Shown here piece by piece: positions 9,939 to 19,060 of a stretch of 21,298 nt of DNA. Each line of letters opens with the position of its first letter. Position 1 is the first letter of the stretch. Below the pieces are notes generated by a model. It made no database searches and was not told the origin of the DNA. It saw nothing but the letters and a program-made list of their open reading frames with translations. The DNA comes from Chara braunii. Lineage: Eukaryota; Streptophyta; Charophyceae; Charales; Characeae. Made by a program: the position numbers and the translations under genes. Where the stretch lies: contig BFEA01000204.1 of NCBI GenBank assembly GCA_003427395.1, forward strand, positions 983,872 through 1,005,169. Direction: 5' to 3'.

Positions 9939-9973
<35 letters not shown>
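9939..9973 (+). other. Poly-A tail of LINE-A
   Basis: Thirty-five consecutive A's follow AATAAA by 11 bp and mark the 3' end of the insertion. A long pure A tract suggests that this insertion is not very old, in contrast to the decay seen in the ORFs. Confidence 0.9.
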
Positions 9974-9975
<2 letters not shown>

Positions 9976-9977
9976 TG

Positions 9978-10120
9978 GGGAAACGGAATTCCTGCTCCTC
10001 AGCTGCCGAGTTACTGGTGGTTGGAGGTGCTTCCAATCTTGGTTGCTGATACCAGATACCAATCTGAACTGAGGCCAAATCTGAAATGAGGCCAGAATCA
10101 ACCACAGGTGTTACCTTCCT
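9978..10120 (+). repeat. Dispersed repeat, copy 2
   Basis: This copy aligns to 1761-1877 in the same orientation; the best block is ccagataccaatctgaactga, one mismatch from copy 1. It also holds a short internal duplication (tctgaactgaggccaaa, then tctgaaatgaggccaga). It begins right after the LINE-A poly-A tail. Confidence 0.6.
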
Positions 10121-10530
10121 GGTTGACGTCGGCGGTTATTCCCCAATCCGCACTGCCTGACTGTTTCTTCAATCCTATCCCACACCGGGTCTAAGTCTCT
10201 TGATTTTATCCAACGAAGTCCTGCTGATAGCACGGCTCCTGGATAATCCAGCTTCCTCAGTTCTTCATCAGAGTTTTGAGGCGAATAGATCGCCAGCCAG
10301 ATTTCCCATGGGATTTCCCAAAAGTAGCCTGCTTTCCCTTGAGTTTCACGCGTACCCACTTAATCGATTTCATGTGGAAGTGTTCTACAACCCAACAGAC
10401 AACTCTCAAAATTTCACCATGGGGCAATTGGGAAAACATCTACCTCCGATCCTGTTTTTACCTGAATTTCACTGCGCACCGAGTTTTGCCGCTTAGTCCC
10501 GATGTGTTTTCTTGGGTGGTACTCGTCCGA
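10121..10530 (-). pseudogene. Weak degenerate coding remnant
   Basis: On the minus strand, two overlapping open frames (10439-10257 and 10359-10111) read together like one frameshifted protein: EILRVVCWVVEHFHMKSIKW, then ETQGKAGYFWEIPWEIWLAI and LRWIKSRDLDPVWDRIEET. The W-rich, charged composition is coding-like and could come from an ORF1-type protein of another retroelement. I cannot name a family. The region may equally be chance. Confidence 0.25.
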
Positions 10531-10542
10531 AATGAACAACGA

Positions 10543-10976
10543 AAAAAAAAACAGCAGAAGCAAAAAAAAAAACAAGAGAAACAAGGATATGGAGTATTAT
10601 GGACGTGAAAGAAGTTGGATACTGAATCTGAGGTGCTTGTAAGCCCTCAGTGCGGGCATAATAGCGCCGCAGAGTTCACGGCACTTTGTTTCCAAAATCA
10701 CAACAAAAAAAAACAAGAAAAAAAAAGCAGCAACTCTATAGACGTGAAAACAGCCGGATAAAGAACTTGGAGTTCGTGTGAGAGTGTCCCCTCCTCCAGG
10801 CAGTTACAGTGGCGCAGTCATCACGACTGATGCTTCACGAAACAAAAAAAAATGCAACTACAATTTGGACGTTTTCATGGTAAGATACAGAATCTGGACT
10901 TCAGGTGAGATGCTGTGTCAGGCGTCCGTGCAAAGCGCCTTGTGGGCAGGGGGACCAAAACGAAACAAAAGCAGAG

Positions 10977-11007
<31 letters not shown>
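10543..11007 (+). repeat. Degenerate A-rich tandem units of about 130 bp, with poly-A
   Basis: Three diverged units can be lined up from gacgtgaaag (10602), gacgtgaaaa (10741) and gacgttttca (10868), with spacings of 139 and 127 bp. Each has a gata..gaatctg-like block about 15-25 bp further on and ends in A-rich sequence (aacaaaaaaaa type). The last ends in 31 A's (10977-11007). This could be a SINE-like or retrocopied array, or a satellite remnant; no pol III boxes are convincing. Confidence 0.45.
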
Positions 11008-11008
<1 letters not shown>

Positions 11009-11293
11009 ACAAGCTGAATGTAGACATAGAGGGCAGTTCGATTCCTTCCTCGCAGCACTGCCATGAGCACACCTCGTTCACTGCCTTCCCCTACGCCCTT
11101 CCGTTCGTTACTTTTGTTTCTTCCCCCCTTCCTCCTTCCCCCCGCCCCTTTGGCTCACCGTGGACACTACGCACAAAGAGACAGGAGATGGCTATCCTAG
11201 GTGGGAAAAGGGGTGTGACAGGTGAGACAAATTTGGGCAAAAGATTGAAGACAATGGTTAACCCGGTTAACCGAACAGGAGGTCTGAAATGAA
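11008..11293. other. No gene seen
   Basis: This is a short stretch between the poly-A tract and the LINE-B fragment. It is CT-rich around 11085-11155 and contains the double palindrome GGTTAACC-C-GGTTAACC at about 11254-11270. I support no coding function for the open frame that crosses it. Confidence 0.4.
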
Positions 11294-12439
11294 TTAAAAG
11301 GCTGCCACGCCCTCACAAAAAATCTAACACAGATTCATGAGAGCATCCCAACACAGTGGTTCTCCCTCTTAAGGGAGGACATCTCATGGAAATCCGGGGA
11401 TTGGGGCATACTCATTTCCCAAACCCAGCCTCGCAGAGCTTACCGATTTGTTTCTCGAGCCAATGCACCCAGCTACCTCTCCAAATTTTTCTCTTACCCG
11501 ATCACTAATCACAACCTACAAGAGCTGGAAGTTGTGAACAAAGAACCCCGGTGTGAGACGCTAGAATCAATCCGACCGAGGGAAGTGAGGGTCACAAAAG
11601 CCAAACCCTGGATAATCTTCCAACCTGATCTCTACATTTCAGACCTCGAATTCGACCCGAAAGAGTGGATCTGGAGACGGGAAAAATCCGGGTGAACGAG
11701 AACGATATTCGAATACGCTGTAAAATTTGGTTATGACTTAGGATTACAAACTACAGACTAGGATCCCAGACTCAAGGAAAAATGGAGGGAGATCCTGAAC
11801 CTAGAACATACTGACCCCATTTCCATCGCCTGGACGAAGTGCCTGTCCATCAGACCGGTTAGGATCCGAAGCATGCAGTGGCCTTTCCAGTCAACCAATG
11901 GCTCCACAAGAGGAGGAAACATATGGATCTCAACAGCTCGGAATTATGTGTTATGTGCACAGACAACAGACCGATGGAGGGAGGTTACATCAACAGACCA
12001 GCTGCCTCTTGTACTGCACTGAAGCAGCCTGGATATGGAATTAAGCTCGCGACCTATGGTCCCTCCTCTTCTCATCACCCCCTCCCCCCACATCTCCTCA
12101 AAACATCCTCCTTCTACCCAACAGTACTACGGCAGCAAGGAAATCTGGTTTCACCTTCTCCGGAAGCTGGCTCTGTGGGTGATCTGGAAAAGGTGTACCA
12201 AGACTATCGAGAGAACTGAGGTGGCAAGGGAAGAAATGTGGGTTCTACTATTGAATATGACGGAAACTGAGATTCGGTGCAGACGGAGGGAGGTTACATC
12301 AACAACGAAAGTCAGACCAGAAAGGCTAGCCACCAAGAGCCGCTCTTTCGTGAGAGACTGGCTCTTACAGGGAAATATTACAACAGTGGCAAATAATAGA
12401 TTGATCTGGAAGAAATGGCACAGCGAAACTCCAGCATAG
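11294..12439 (+). pseudogene. LINE-B, C-terminal part of an ORF2
   Basis: A coding-like phase opens at 11294 (LKGCHALTKNLTQIHES, AYRFVSRANAPSYLSKFFSY, FDPKEWIWRREKSG) with internal stops near 11692 (TGA) and 11758 (TAG). It resumes as RLKEKWREILNLEHTDPISI. The phase then changes to one reading QWLHKRRKHMDLNSSELCVMC, the start of a zf-RVT-like finger. A further change gives GSKEIWFHLLRKLALWVIWK and a tail ending KKWHSETPA at 12439. This is the post-RT end of a LINE ORF2 from a family different from LINE-A. The RT domain is missing, so the copy is 5'-truncated or its left end has been lost. The second half of the finger is not clear. Confidence 0.6.
11976..12304 (+). repeat. 20-bp direct repeat 309 bp apart in LINE-B
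   Basis: GGAGGGAGGTTACATCAACA occurs at 11976-11995 and again at 12285-12304. The copies are exact and fall within the part of LINE-B where the phase is disturbed. The spacing suggests a local duplication or rearrangement around the zinc-finger region. Confidence 0.8.
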
Positions 12440-12728
12440 ACGGCGACCCAGCGTTGGGCAAACTGAGACCATAGTCTCAACAATACAGAAAACTCTCCTC
12501 TTTTCTTGTTGCACACGAACTATATGACAGAACCACAATGGATTCGGAGAGGAAAAGCGGTAGGGCAAGCTGACAGTCAATCCTCCTACATAGGAGCAAT
12601 CAATGCTGGTCAGGGTTCCTTCGGCGACGGAAGGAAACGTGAGATTGTTCACCATGTATTCCAATACTCAAATTGCCGGTGGACAGGAACTGGACTGACG
12701 CTCCCCAGAATGGATGTGCTCTCCCTGA
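12440..12728. other. No clear gene; possible left part of the RT-like fragment
   Basis: This stretch links LINE-B to the RT-like frame. An open frame (12506-12811) lies in a different phase from the next feature and has no motif I know. It may hold frameshifted N-terminal sequence of the following fragment. Confidence 0.3.
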
Positions 12729-13166
12729 TTGACCATAATAGTAGTGATAGAGTGTCCAGTACTGCACGAGGCCGGACTAAAAAAGACATACATCAACAAC
12801 AACAATTATGAGACCAGCAACAACGAACCAAACACCATACTAATGCGAATGAAGGATTCTTATGAGAAGAATGATCTCAACGAGGCTGCCAAATGGGATA
12901 ATAGGGGAATGCTTCAACACGCCTACATTATCCCAAAAGAGAAAGGTAATCAAAAGAAACAACCCATTGTTCCTTCTTATAACAGTCCTTTCCGATCAGG
13001 GTTGCTCTCAACTGCTCTTAACTTTCTCATCAAAAGAATGAAGGTGCCTCACTTCAACATGGGTTTGCTCAGCAGCCTGAAACCCGAGATCGACAAGCTA
13101 AATGAAAAAAACATTGGCAAAAGGAAAACCCTCCCTTGGAGACGTAGCCCCAACCTACGACATTAA
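12729..13166 (+). pseudogene. Fragment resembling RT fingers, not like the other LINEs
   Basis: This 145-residue frame reads ECPVLHEAGLKKTYINNNNY, then GMLQHAYIIPKEKGNQKKQP and IVPSYNSPFRSGLLSTALNF, followed by HFNMGLLSSLKPEIDKLNEK. The arrangement IPK-x-K, P-I-V-P, then a basic helix matches the opening fingers motifs of reverse transcriptases (K-x-R-P-I type). The sequence is unlike the KKGDK..NWRPISLL form of LINE-A and LINE-C. It could come from a Penelope-like or another unusual RT lineage. No catalytic palm motifs are present: the frame ends at 13166 and LINE-C starts soon after on the other strand. Recognition is from motif shape only. Confidence 0.35.
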
Positions 13167-13229
13167 ACCACCACTACCTTTCTCAGTGTTGGGAAAAACG
13201 GAAAGATATGTCACACCGCATTCTTCGGG

Positions 13230-13671
13230 GGTGGGGGAGAGGGTCGGCTAAAAGAAATTGTTTGGGCTCGGGTCTACGATCCAGAGTTGCAGAACAGAGG
13301 TTGTCTCAGGACCTCTTCTCTGTTTCCAGGTGCACCGTGTTTGCTCGGCATCATTCTTCACCAGGCTTTGAAGGTTGGCTTCCAGTATGGATTTGTTTTT
13401 GGAGTAGGGCTTGTAATACGATTTGTTGGGTTTCTCCTACTACGTCTGCCTGATTTGATTGTCTAGTCCTTCGCCATTATCCAGAAGAGACCTTTCCTGT
13501 TCCAACGGGAGTTGATAGGTGCAAGATTTTTGATGTTGTCCAGAGCCATTTGGGTCCGTTGAATTGTCTTATTAGGATTTTGATAATCCATTTCATCTGC
13601 AGTGTTATGGATTCCTGTTTGGGATCAATTAGCCCAAGCCCCCTCTCCTACGGTTTCATGATGATGTGGTT
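13230..13671 (-). pseudogene. LINE-C ORF2, start of the connection region
   Basis: After INRVA the minus strand reads stop-NHIIMKP-stop-ERGLGLIDPKQESITLQMKW, the conserved GGLGLIDP..L.KW segment after the thumb, here with two stops. LIRQFNGPKWLWTTSKILHL follows, and the sequence becomes less certain towards 13230. There is no zinc finger, so the C-terminus is missing. The left boundary is approximate. Confidence 0.6.
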
Positions 13672-14949
13672 TCAAGCTACCCTGTTGATATACGTGGTCC
13701 TGTTGGGGTCTCTGGTCCATAAGTAGCATCTGGCCCTGTTTTTTAACGTTTTGAGGTCATCGTCGGGGGGGGACCAGATGGATGCCATGTACCACAGTGT
13801 GGAGAAGATCGTCGTGTTAATTAGTAGTGTTCTTCTGATTAACGAGGCCTGGGCACTTTTGCACGGGGCCATGCGAGTGATTGCCCTGGCGACTAGGTTT
13901 TGGCCGATGCCTGGCCACACTCCGTCCTTGTTTACCATGATACCATGGAATCTTAGTGCCTGAACTCCTGTAGACCATGACATGGGTGTGGCTGTATCGG
14001 CTGGTTGGGGTGGGATCCCATCTGATAGCCACCATCCTTCGATTTTTCGATTTTGCCCCAATCGACCTTCATTTCCGATGCCATTCTGAAGGCTTCCATT
14101 GCTCTTACGAGAGCTTGGAACGAGCAGTTGTTGGCATGAATGAGGACAGTGAGGTCGTCGGCGAACATTAGCGCAGTGGGTAGGCTGAAGTCATGTAATA
14201 GATTGAATTAGCGCAGTGAGTTAGGTCAATGGAAGGGTCTTTCCGAAGGAAAGAGGCTATGGCTTCCATAATGAAGAGGAAGATGGGCGGGGCCAATGGG
14301 TCGCCTTGTCTAATCGATCTCGAGATCGGGTAGGTCTCTGAAAGAATCCTATTGACCTGAACTCTGCCTATTGCGTCTGAATAGAGGACTCTAACCTATT
14401 CTCTGAACCCGGGTACTACCCCCATTTTCTCCATGCAGGCATGCAGGAAGTCCCAATTGACCTGATCGTAGGCCTTTTCGAAGTAAAAAACAGGATTGCT
14501 GCCTTCATTCGTTTTTCCATGATCTTCTTTGCTGCCTCATTTGGTGTCATCACGCTATCTAGTATGTATCGGCTAAGGATAAAGCCTGCTTGGTCGATAT
14601 GAAAACATTTGTTTGTTAGCTTTGTGATTCTGTTTGCAAGAGCCTTAGTGAGGATTTTGTAGGGAGTGGTGAGTAGTGATATGGGTCTATAGTTTTTCAG
14701 GGCTTCTTTGTCTCCCTTTTTGTGCAGTAGAGATACCACACTGGTGCTAAGTGTGGTAAGTTTCTTGCCTAGGCCTCCCTTTAGCCTGTTGTCGTTGAAG
14801 AACTCGGGCAGGTCCTCTCCTAGAGTCGGCTAGAAGGAGCTCCAAAATTCTTTCGAGAGGTTGTTGATGCCCGAAGCTTTGTCATTTCCCATTTGGGTCA
14901 ACGTTGTGTGTAGCTCAACCAGGGTTAGGGGTTTGTCCAAGCCTTCCGC
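13672..14949 (-). pseudogene. LINE-C ORF2, reverse transcriptase domain
   Basis: Minus-strand motifs in order: GNDKASGINNLSKEFW, SLLHKKGDKEALKNYRPISL (14739 frame), motif A FEKAYDQVNWDFL (14482 leftward), motif B RQGDPLAPPIFLF (14311 leftward) and motif C LPTALMFADDLTVL (FADD at 14165-14154). GVQALRFHGIMVNKDG and a thumb-like part ending INRVA follow. Catalytic Asp residues in motifs A and C are present. Frameshifts include one in the A run of the complement of 14484-14489, just before motif A, and one between motifs B and C, where ttagcgcagtg occurs twice 40 bp apart. Confidence 0.85.
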
Positions 14950-15559
14950 TTGAGCTGTCGAGATCATTTTGTCTAGGCATGACATCATGTGTTGACGGGC
15001 TTTTAGGTTTGCTGTGGTCGGGGGTGAAGGCGTCTTTGACTCGTATGGATCTGCGTAGAATGTCCTGGCTATCCTGACCGTCTTTGTACTTGTTTTGACA
15101 TTCCCTTGATCTGATGGGTCTTTGAGGGCCTCACCATGTTGGCGTTCGCTTTGATTCTGTAGAAGAAGAATTTAGTCATGTTTTTTTTTCATGTTTTTTT
15201 TTTTTTTAAGTCCGTCATCCTAGCGCGTATTTGCATTCCTATTAAGTCCCATCGTGTCCATTCGTTTAGTTCCTCTTTGGTATCAACTTGTAGATCCTTG
15301 TAGAACTCGCTTGAGGGGTCCTCTGCTAGGTTAGCTTCTGCGATTGAGATGGCGAATTGGAGTTCTTCCCTTCTCCTTGTGCGATCCCCCGCTATGCCCC
15401 GTGATTCTGAAGATATTGTTTGCGTTAGGTATGCGTAGCTGTCGATGAACCATCGATGCTTGTTTGTCTGTCTTGATTCTCGCTGCTTTTGGATGGACCA
15501 GCTTTCTTTGACCGTTACAGAACCTCTTGGTCGCTAGGAGGGAGTTGTTCAGTCTAAAA
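14950..15559 (-). pseudogene. LINE-C ORF2, linker between APE and RT
   Basis: The minus strand continues the 15876-15331 frame: GQVFFRLNNSLLATKRF, then charged sequence. Beyond 15331 it is in pieces with stops. MTKFFFYRIKANANMVRP, close to the usual KFFF segment of LINE linkers, lies near 15165. Two T runs joined by catg (about 15176-15206) read as poly-Lys on the minus strand and look like a slippage duplication. Confidence 0.6.
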
Positions 15560-16715
15560 AAAACTTGCCCTTTTTTGACTGGTGAGTTAAAATTGAGCAG
15601 CATTTGAATGGGTTTGTGGTCCAGTCCTTTGAAGGCGGCTGAAGGACGGATTTCAACTTCTTTGATTGCGCCTTGTGGGCTCTCAGGGATCAGGAAGTAG
15701 TCAATCCTGGACAGTGAAGTCCGATTGGCTTGGTTCTTTCTCGTCGGGGAGAAATACTTTTTATCCGGATGCAGCGCCCTGAACGGATCAATGAGTTCAA
15801 ATTTTGTCATCAGATTCTGTATCCGGGTTCCTGCTCTTGTGGGACCTATTGATATTGTCCTAGAGATCCGGTCCAAGTTGGGATCCAGAGTCGTGTTCCA
15901 GTCTCCTACGATGACGACCGGTTGCAGGTTGGGGATAAGAGGTTTGATGTTCTTAAAAAAATCAGTCGTTCGGGTTCTGCATTGAGTTCATAATACTTCA
16001 TATAGGTTGAGGATTCTCAGCTCTTAGTCTTGCCATCTTATGTCTACCCATGACCATCTCCCCTCCTCACTGTCTCCCTCGTTGTTCAAGATCTGACCTT
16101 CGGTCATAATCTTGGACGTCCTTGGTACGAGAATTGCACTTCCTCTCTTGCTTTGGCCATCTTTATTGAACCAGAGTGCAAAGGCACATCCCCCTGTTGT
16201 CTTCTCCATTTTTTGTTGTATTATGGTATGGTTGTTCAGGTTGGACAGATGAGTCTCTTGCAGCAGTATCATATCAGGTTTGGGATGATCTTTTCCTATG
16301 AGGCCAAGCCGGATATCTCTGATTTTATCTTCCTGTCTCCCTCGCAGTTCAAGATCTGACCTTTGGTCAGAATCTTGGACGTCCTTGGTACGAGAATTGC
16401 AGTTCCTCTCTTGCTTTGGCCATCTTTATTGGACCAGAGTGCAAAGGCACATCCCCCTGTTGTCTTCTCCACTTTTTGTTGTATTCTGGTATGGCTCTTC
16501 AGGTTGGACAGATGAGTCTCTTGCAGTAGTATCATATCAGGTCTAGGATGATCTTTTCCTATGAGGCCGAGCCGGATATCTCTGATTTTATCTTCCTCAA
16601 CTAAGATGTTACCTAGACCGTTAACATTCCACCTTAGTATTTGGAGACCCGTGGCATACCGGTTAGTCTTTGGTGGGCTGCCTTGCCCATTTATGGTTTT
16701 CGTGAGGCCGGACAT
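15560..16715 (-). pseudogene. LINE-C ORF2, APE-type endonuclease domain
   Basis: The start is an ATG complementary to 16713-16715. Motifs in order are LQILRWNVNGLGN (catalytic Asn), MILLQETHLSNL (Glu), IVGDWNTTLDPN (Asp and Asn, 15895-15906), RIDYFLIPE and LDHKPIQM (catalytic His, 15610-15624). All the key residues are present, unlike LINE-A. The domain is nevertheless broken by a 263-bp tandem duplication that repeats the QETH segment in another phase, and by stops near 16023 and 15990. This copy cannot make a continuous enzyme, but its ancestor had a complete APE domain. Confidence 0.85.
16070..16595 (-). repeat. 263-bp tandem duplication in the LINE-C APE domain
   Basis: Copies at 16070-16332 and 16333-16595 abut directly with a constant offset of 263 bp. 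Shared blocks include aatcttggacgtccttggta and cagatgagtctcttgcag. I count about a dozen substitutions, roughly 5 percent, so the copies are not a simple assembly echo. As 263 is not a multiple of three, the reading phase changes at the joint. Confidence 0.95.
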
Positions 16716-16739
16716 TGGCTGATGACTAGTTTCTCTCTT

Positions 16740-18296
16740 TGATCCCCATTTTTGTTTTTTTTGTTTTTTTTTTTACCTTCCTGTTTGGTTGCCTACTAGT
16801 GTTCTGCGGTTTTTGTTTCTGTGTTAGTGAACAAGGTTTTATTACTGTTAGGGGTGAGGTCTTCAGTCCACCGCAGCATTGGTCTTGCGGCTCTCAGTAT
16901 CCGAATCCCGGCGGGGCCCAAGATGGATTCTCCTGCACTGCTCTCCGTCGAAGTATGTGATGCTTCAGTGCCTCCAGGGGAGAACTTATCGCCCAAACCC
17001 AGTTCCTCCTCCTTTTCTTGCCTGCTTCATCTTTGGGGGGCCCCCTTGTTCTCTTGTCCCTTTTTTTTGATGGTTTTCAATTCTTGGAAACCATGTCACA
17101 AATAGAATCTGCTGATGTCTGGGGGTCGAACCCCATGTCAGCGTCCGCTCCCGCAGATACGAACTCATTTTCCCTTTCGTACTTCGCTCTGTAGTTACTC
17201 CTCGAGCCATGGAATGGGGTTCGTTTTGTTTGGCGAGATGTCCATTCCTGTGCAGGAGTCTGCTGGGGAGTTTGGGTCTGCCCCGCGGGGGGTGTCGCTG
17301 GTGGGGAACTATTCTGGTCCGAGACTCGTGTCGATTCCTTCCTCAGTCCCTCTTCTTTTTTTCCCTGCTCTATCCTCTTGGTTCACTTTGGGGGGAGAGG
17401 AGGCATTCCGCTTGAGAGGGGGGGCGATCTCTGGCTTGGGGTGGCGATGCTCCAAGATCTGCTTCGCTTCATGTAGCAAGGTGTTATTGTCCATGTTGGT
17501 GTTCTAACAAGTTTCTGTTGTCTGGATCCTGATTGTCTTCATGTCGCACAGCAGGCCCTCGTGTTTCTTTTCTTCCTTGATTGCTCGTGGGTCGATAACT
17601 AGGTTTGTGTGGATTTTCCCTGGTATTCGCGTTACCTTTTTTGCTCTCACTGCATGCCATCTGCTGTCGGAGGGAGTGAATACGTCTGGTTGCTTTGTTG
17701 TTGGGCTCGAGTTGTACGCCTAGATCCATTTTGGATCCTCGATGGTGTCGTCGAAGACCCACCCGTCATAATCCTGGTCGTTGATAAACCAGATCCTCTT
17801 GGCTTCTCCACTTCCACCATCATGCTCTATTTCAGTTTCTTGCCTTTTGAGTGTTCCAGAGATCGGGGGCAGGATGCCCAGGTGGCCCCTCTCACTGCAT
17901 CTGAAACACATGGGCGCGTCCTTGGTCGATACTGTAACAATGGATGTTTCGTCGTCAATGCCGAGTTCCCATTCTTCCGGGAACTCTGGGTTTGTTTCGC
18001 CGTTCCCTTCCAAGACTGCAGTTATGGAATCGCAGTGTGGCGCCAAGAATTCTTGCATTGGAAGAACCCATTTCAACACTTTGTTGTTTGGGTATTCGAC
18101 CTCCAGTATATCTTTTTTTGTTTGGGTATTCGACCTCCAGTATATCTTTGATCAGTGGGTGGCCTCTGATGGGGATATTCTCGAGCTGGACCCAAAACTG
18201 ATCCCTCATGAGTCGCTGTTTATGTGCTGCTGCCGGTGAAGTTGTGTCTTTCTGAGCCGTTTCGAGTTTCCACCGGGACAGGGTGCAGATTGATTT
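16740..18296 (-). pseudogene. LINE-C ORF1
   Basis: On the minus strand, segments in several phases make up an ORF1. TLSRWKLETAQKD is followed by FWVQLENIPIRGHPLIKDIL, which resembles the DUF4283-type domain of plant LINE ORF1. KWVLPMQEFLAPHCDS, an acidic part and PMCFRCSERGHLGILPP follow (17914-17864). The knuckle keeps C-X2-C-X4-H, but the last Cys is missing (P instead). A 34-bp duplication (18090-18157) breaks the frame between the two main parts. Charged, Pro-rich C-terminal pieces follow in shifting phases (17762-17484, 17494-17309, 17210-16796). ORF1 proteins of this type bind element RNA. Confidence 0.65.
18087..18157 (-). repeat. 34-bp tandem duplication in LINE-C ORF1
   Basis: The block gggtattcgacctccagtat occurs at 18090 and 18124, period 34, joined by T-rich sequence. 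As 34 is not a multiple of three, it shifts the ORF1 phase. On the minus strand the duplicated peptide is around DILEVEYPNK in one phase and RYTGGRIPKQ in the other. Confidence 0.9.
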
Positions 18297-18394
18297 TCAA
18301 CCACCCTTCGCAGGATCACAGATGACTTACCAGATAGCACCTATTCCTGCATCCTCCTCGAGAGGCCAACCAAATGGAAAGAAGTAGTAAACTG
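18294..18394. repeat. Inverted repeat, left arm
   Basis: This arm aligns to the reverse complement of 19503-19603 at about 83-86 percent identity; the best stretch is agatagcacctattcct. On the plus strand it reads TDDLPDSTYSCILLERPTKW and stays open to TAG near 18458. The frame is coding-like but of no family I know. It adjoins the right end of LINE-C. Confidence 0.75.
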
Positions 18395-18462
18395 GATGAT
18401 AGACTTATTCGAGAAGGATCAAGAATCGGAAATTCCTGAAAAATATGATGGAAAAAGATAGA

Positions 18463-18746
18463 TGAGATTTTTTTTTTTTTTTGATGACGACGAACAACAC
18501 CCTAAAGATGATGATGATGAAAATAATGGTGAGGACCAACTCACCTGCTGATGTGAACGGCAAACAATGCCTTGAAGGGCAAACATCTAATGATGACAAA
18601 CTGATCAAGGTGATGGTGATGATGGTAGTGATGAGAATGAAGATAGAATGCTGATGCTGATCATACTAAAGAGCAGCACCAACAGCCCCGCCCCTATGAT
18701 TACAAACTGATGATGATGATGATGTCGGTGATTATGATGATGTCGG

Positions 18747-18778
<32 letters not shown>

Positions 18779-18800
18779 TCGGTGATTATGATGATGTCGG

Positions 18801-18838
<38 letters not shown>

Positions 18839-19060
18839 CACAACGCCCTGTGAAGACAATCAAGATGATGGTGATGCTGATGACATGATAATGATGATGA
18901 TAGGGGTGAGCAGCGCCCTATACGCCCTTATGACATTGAACTGTGATGATAGTAATACAACGATAAGTGACGAGCAGCACCCCTGATGATGATAATGATG
19001 ATGATACTAGTGCTGAACAGAAGTGAAGACCCACGCCTTGATGATGATGACGAGCAGCAC
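18463..19060 (+). repeat. (GAT)n-rich microsatellite region with recurring spacer motif
   Basis: Long GAT/ATG runs dominate, with a higher-order unit of 54 bp around gtcggtgattatgatgatgt (18724 and 18778). Between runs a motif like GARCARCRCCC recurs: near 18492, 18672, 18838, 18909, 18971 and, as gacgagcagcacagc, 19049. The long His-rich open frame on the minus strand (18859-18605) is only the complement of this repeat and is not a gene. Some plus-strand pieces read as Asp-rich peptides ending in DDDEQH. Confidence 0.85.

Larger units (their letters stand above)
1933..9973 (+). mobile_element. LINE-A, near-full-length degenerate non-LTR retrotransposon
   Basis: The order is 5' UTR, ORF1 with a zinc-knuckle-like segment, ORF2 with APE endonuclease, RT and a C-terminal CCHC finger, then a 3' UTR with a stem-loop, AATAAA (9922-9927) and 35 A's (9939-9973). 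This is the classic layout of an APE-type LINE. ORF1 and ORF2 overlap by about 23 nt. The copy is dead. ORF1 is split by a 16-bp triplication, a frameshift and a 157-bp duplication. ORF2 has three in-frame stops in its first half, a G-run frameshift and a second frameshift near 8510-8570. Catalytic positions are also changed. The protein domains are clear; the exact 5' end is not. Confidence 0.85.
13230..18296 (-). mobile_element. LINE-C, degenerate non-LTR retrotransposon on the minus strand
   Basis: Read right to left the order is ORF1 with a DUF4283-like segment and a CCHC-like knuckle (18296-16740), APE endonuclease (16715-15560), linker, RT (about 14940-13672), and the start of the connection region (13672 to about 13230). 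There is no 3' UTR, poly-A or zf-RVT, so the 3' end is lost, probably replaced by the material at 12440-13200. Frameshifts, stops and two tandem duplications break all ORFs. The protein motifs differ clearly from LINE-A, so this is another family. Confidence 0.8.

Noticed and set aside
15725-15985. Plus-strand frames over LINE-C
   Set aside because: They are complements of the APE domain, whose motifs are clear on the minus strand.
17115-17140. tRNA-like B-box look (gggggtcgaacccc)
   Set aside because: It lacks one base of the GGTTCGANNCC box, no acceptor or anticodon arms can be formed around it, and it lies inside LINE-C ORF1.
16739-17507. Plus-strand Cys/Phe-rich frames that look like membrane proteins
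   Set aside because: They are shadows of the charged, Pro-rich C-terminal part of LINE-C ORF1; the hydrophobic runs come from T-rich complement sequence.
18605-18859. Minus-strand frame with long His runs
   Set aside because: It is the exact complement of the (GAT)n microsatellite; the translation has no complexity beyond the repeat.
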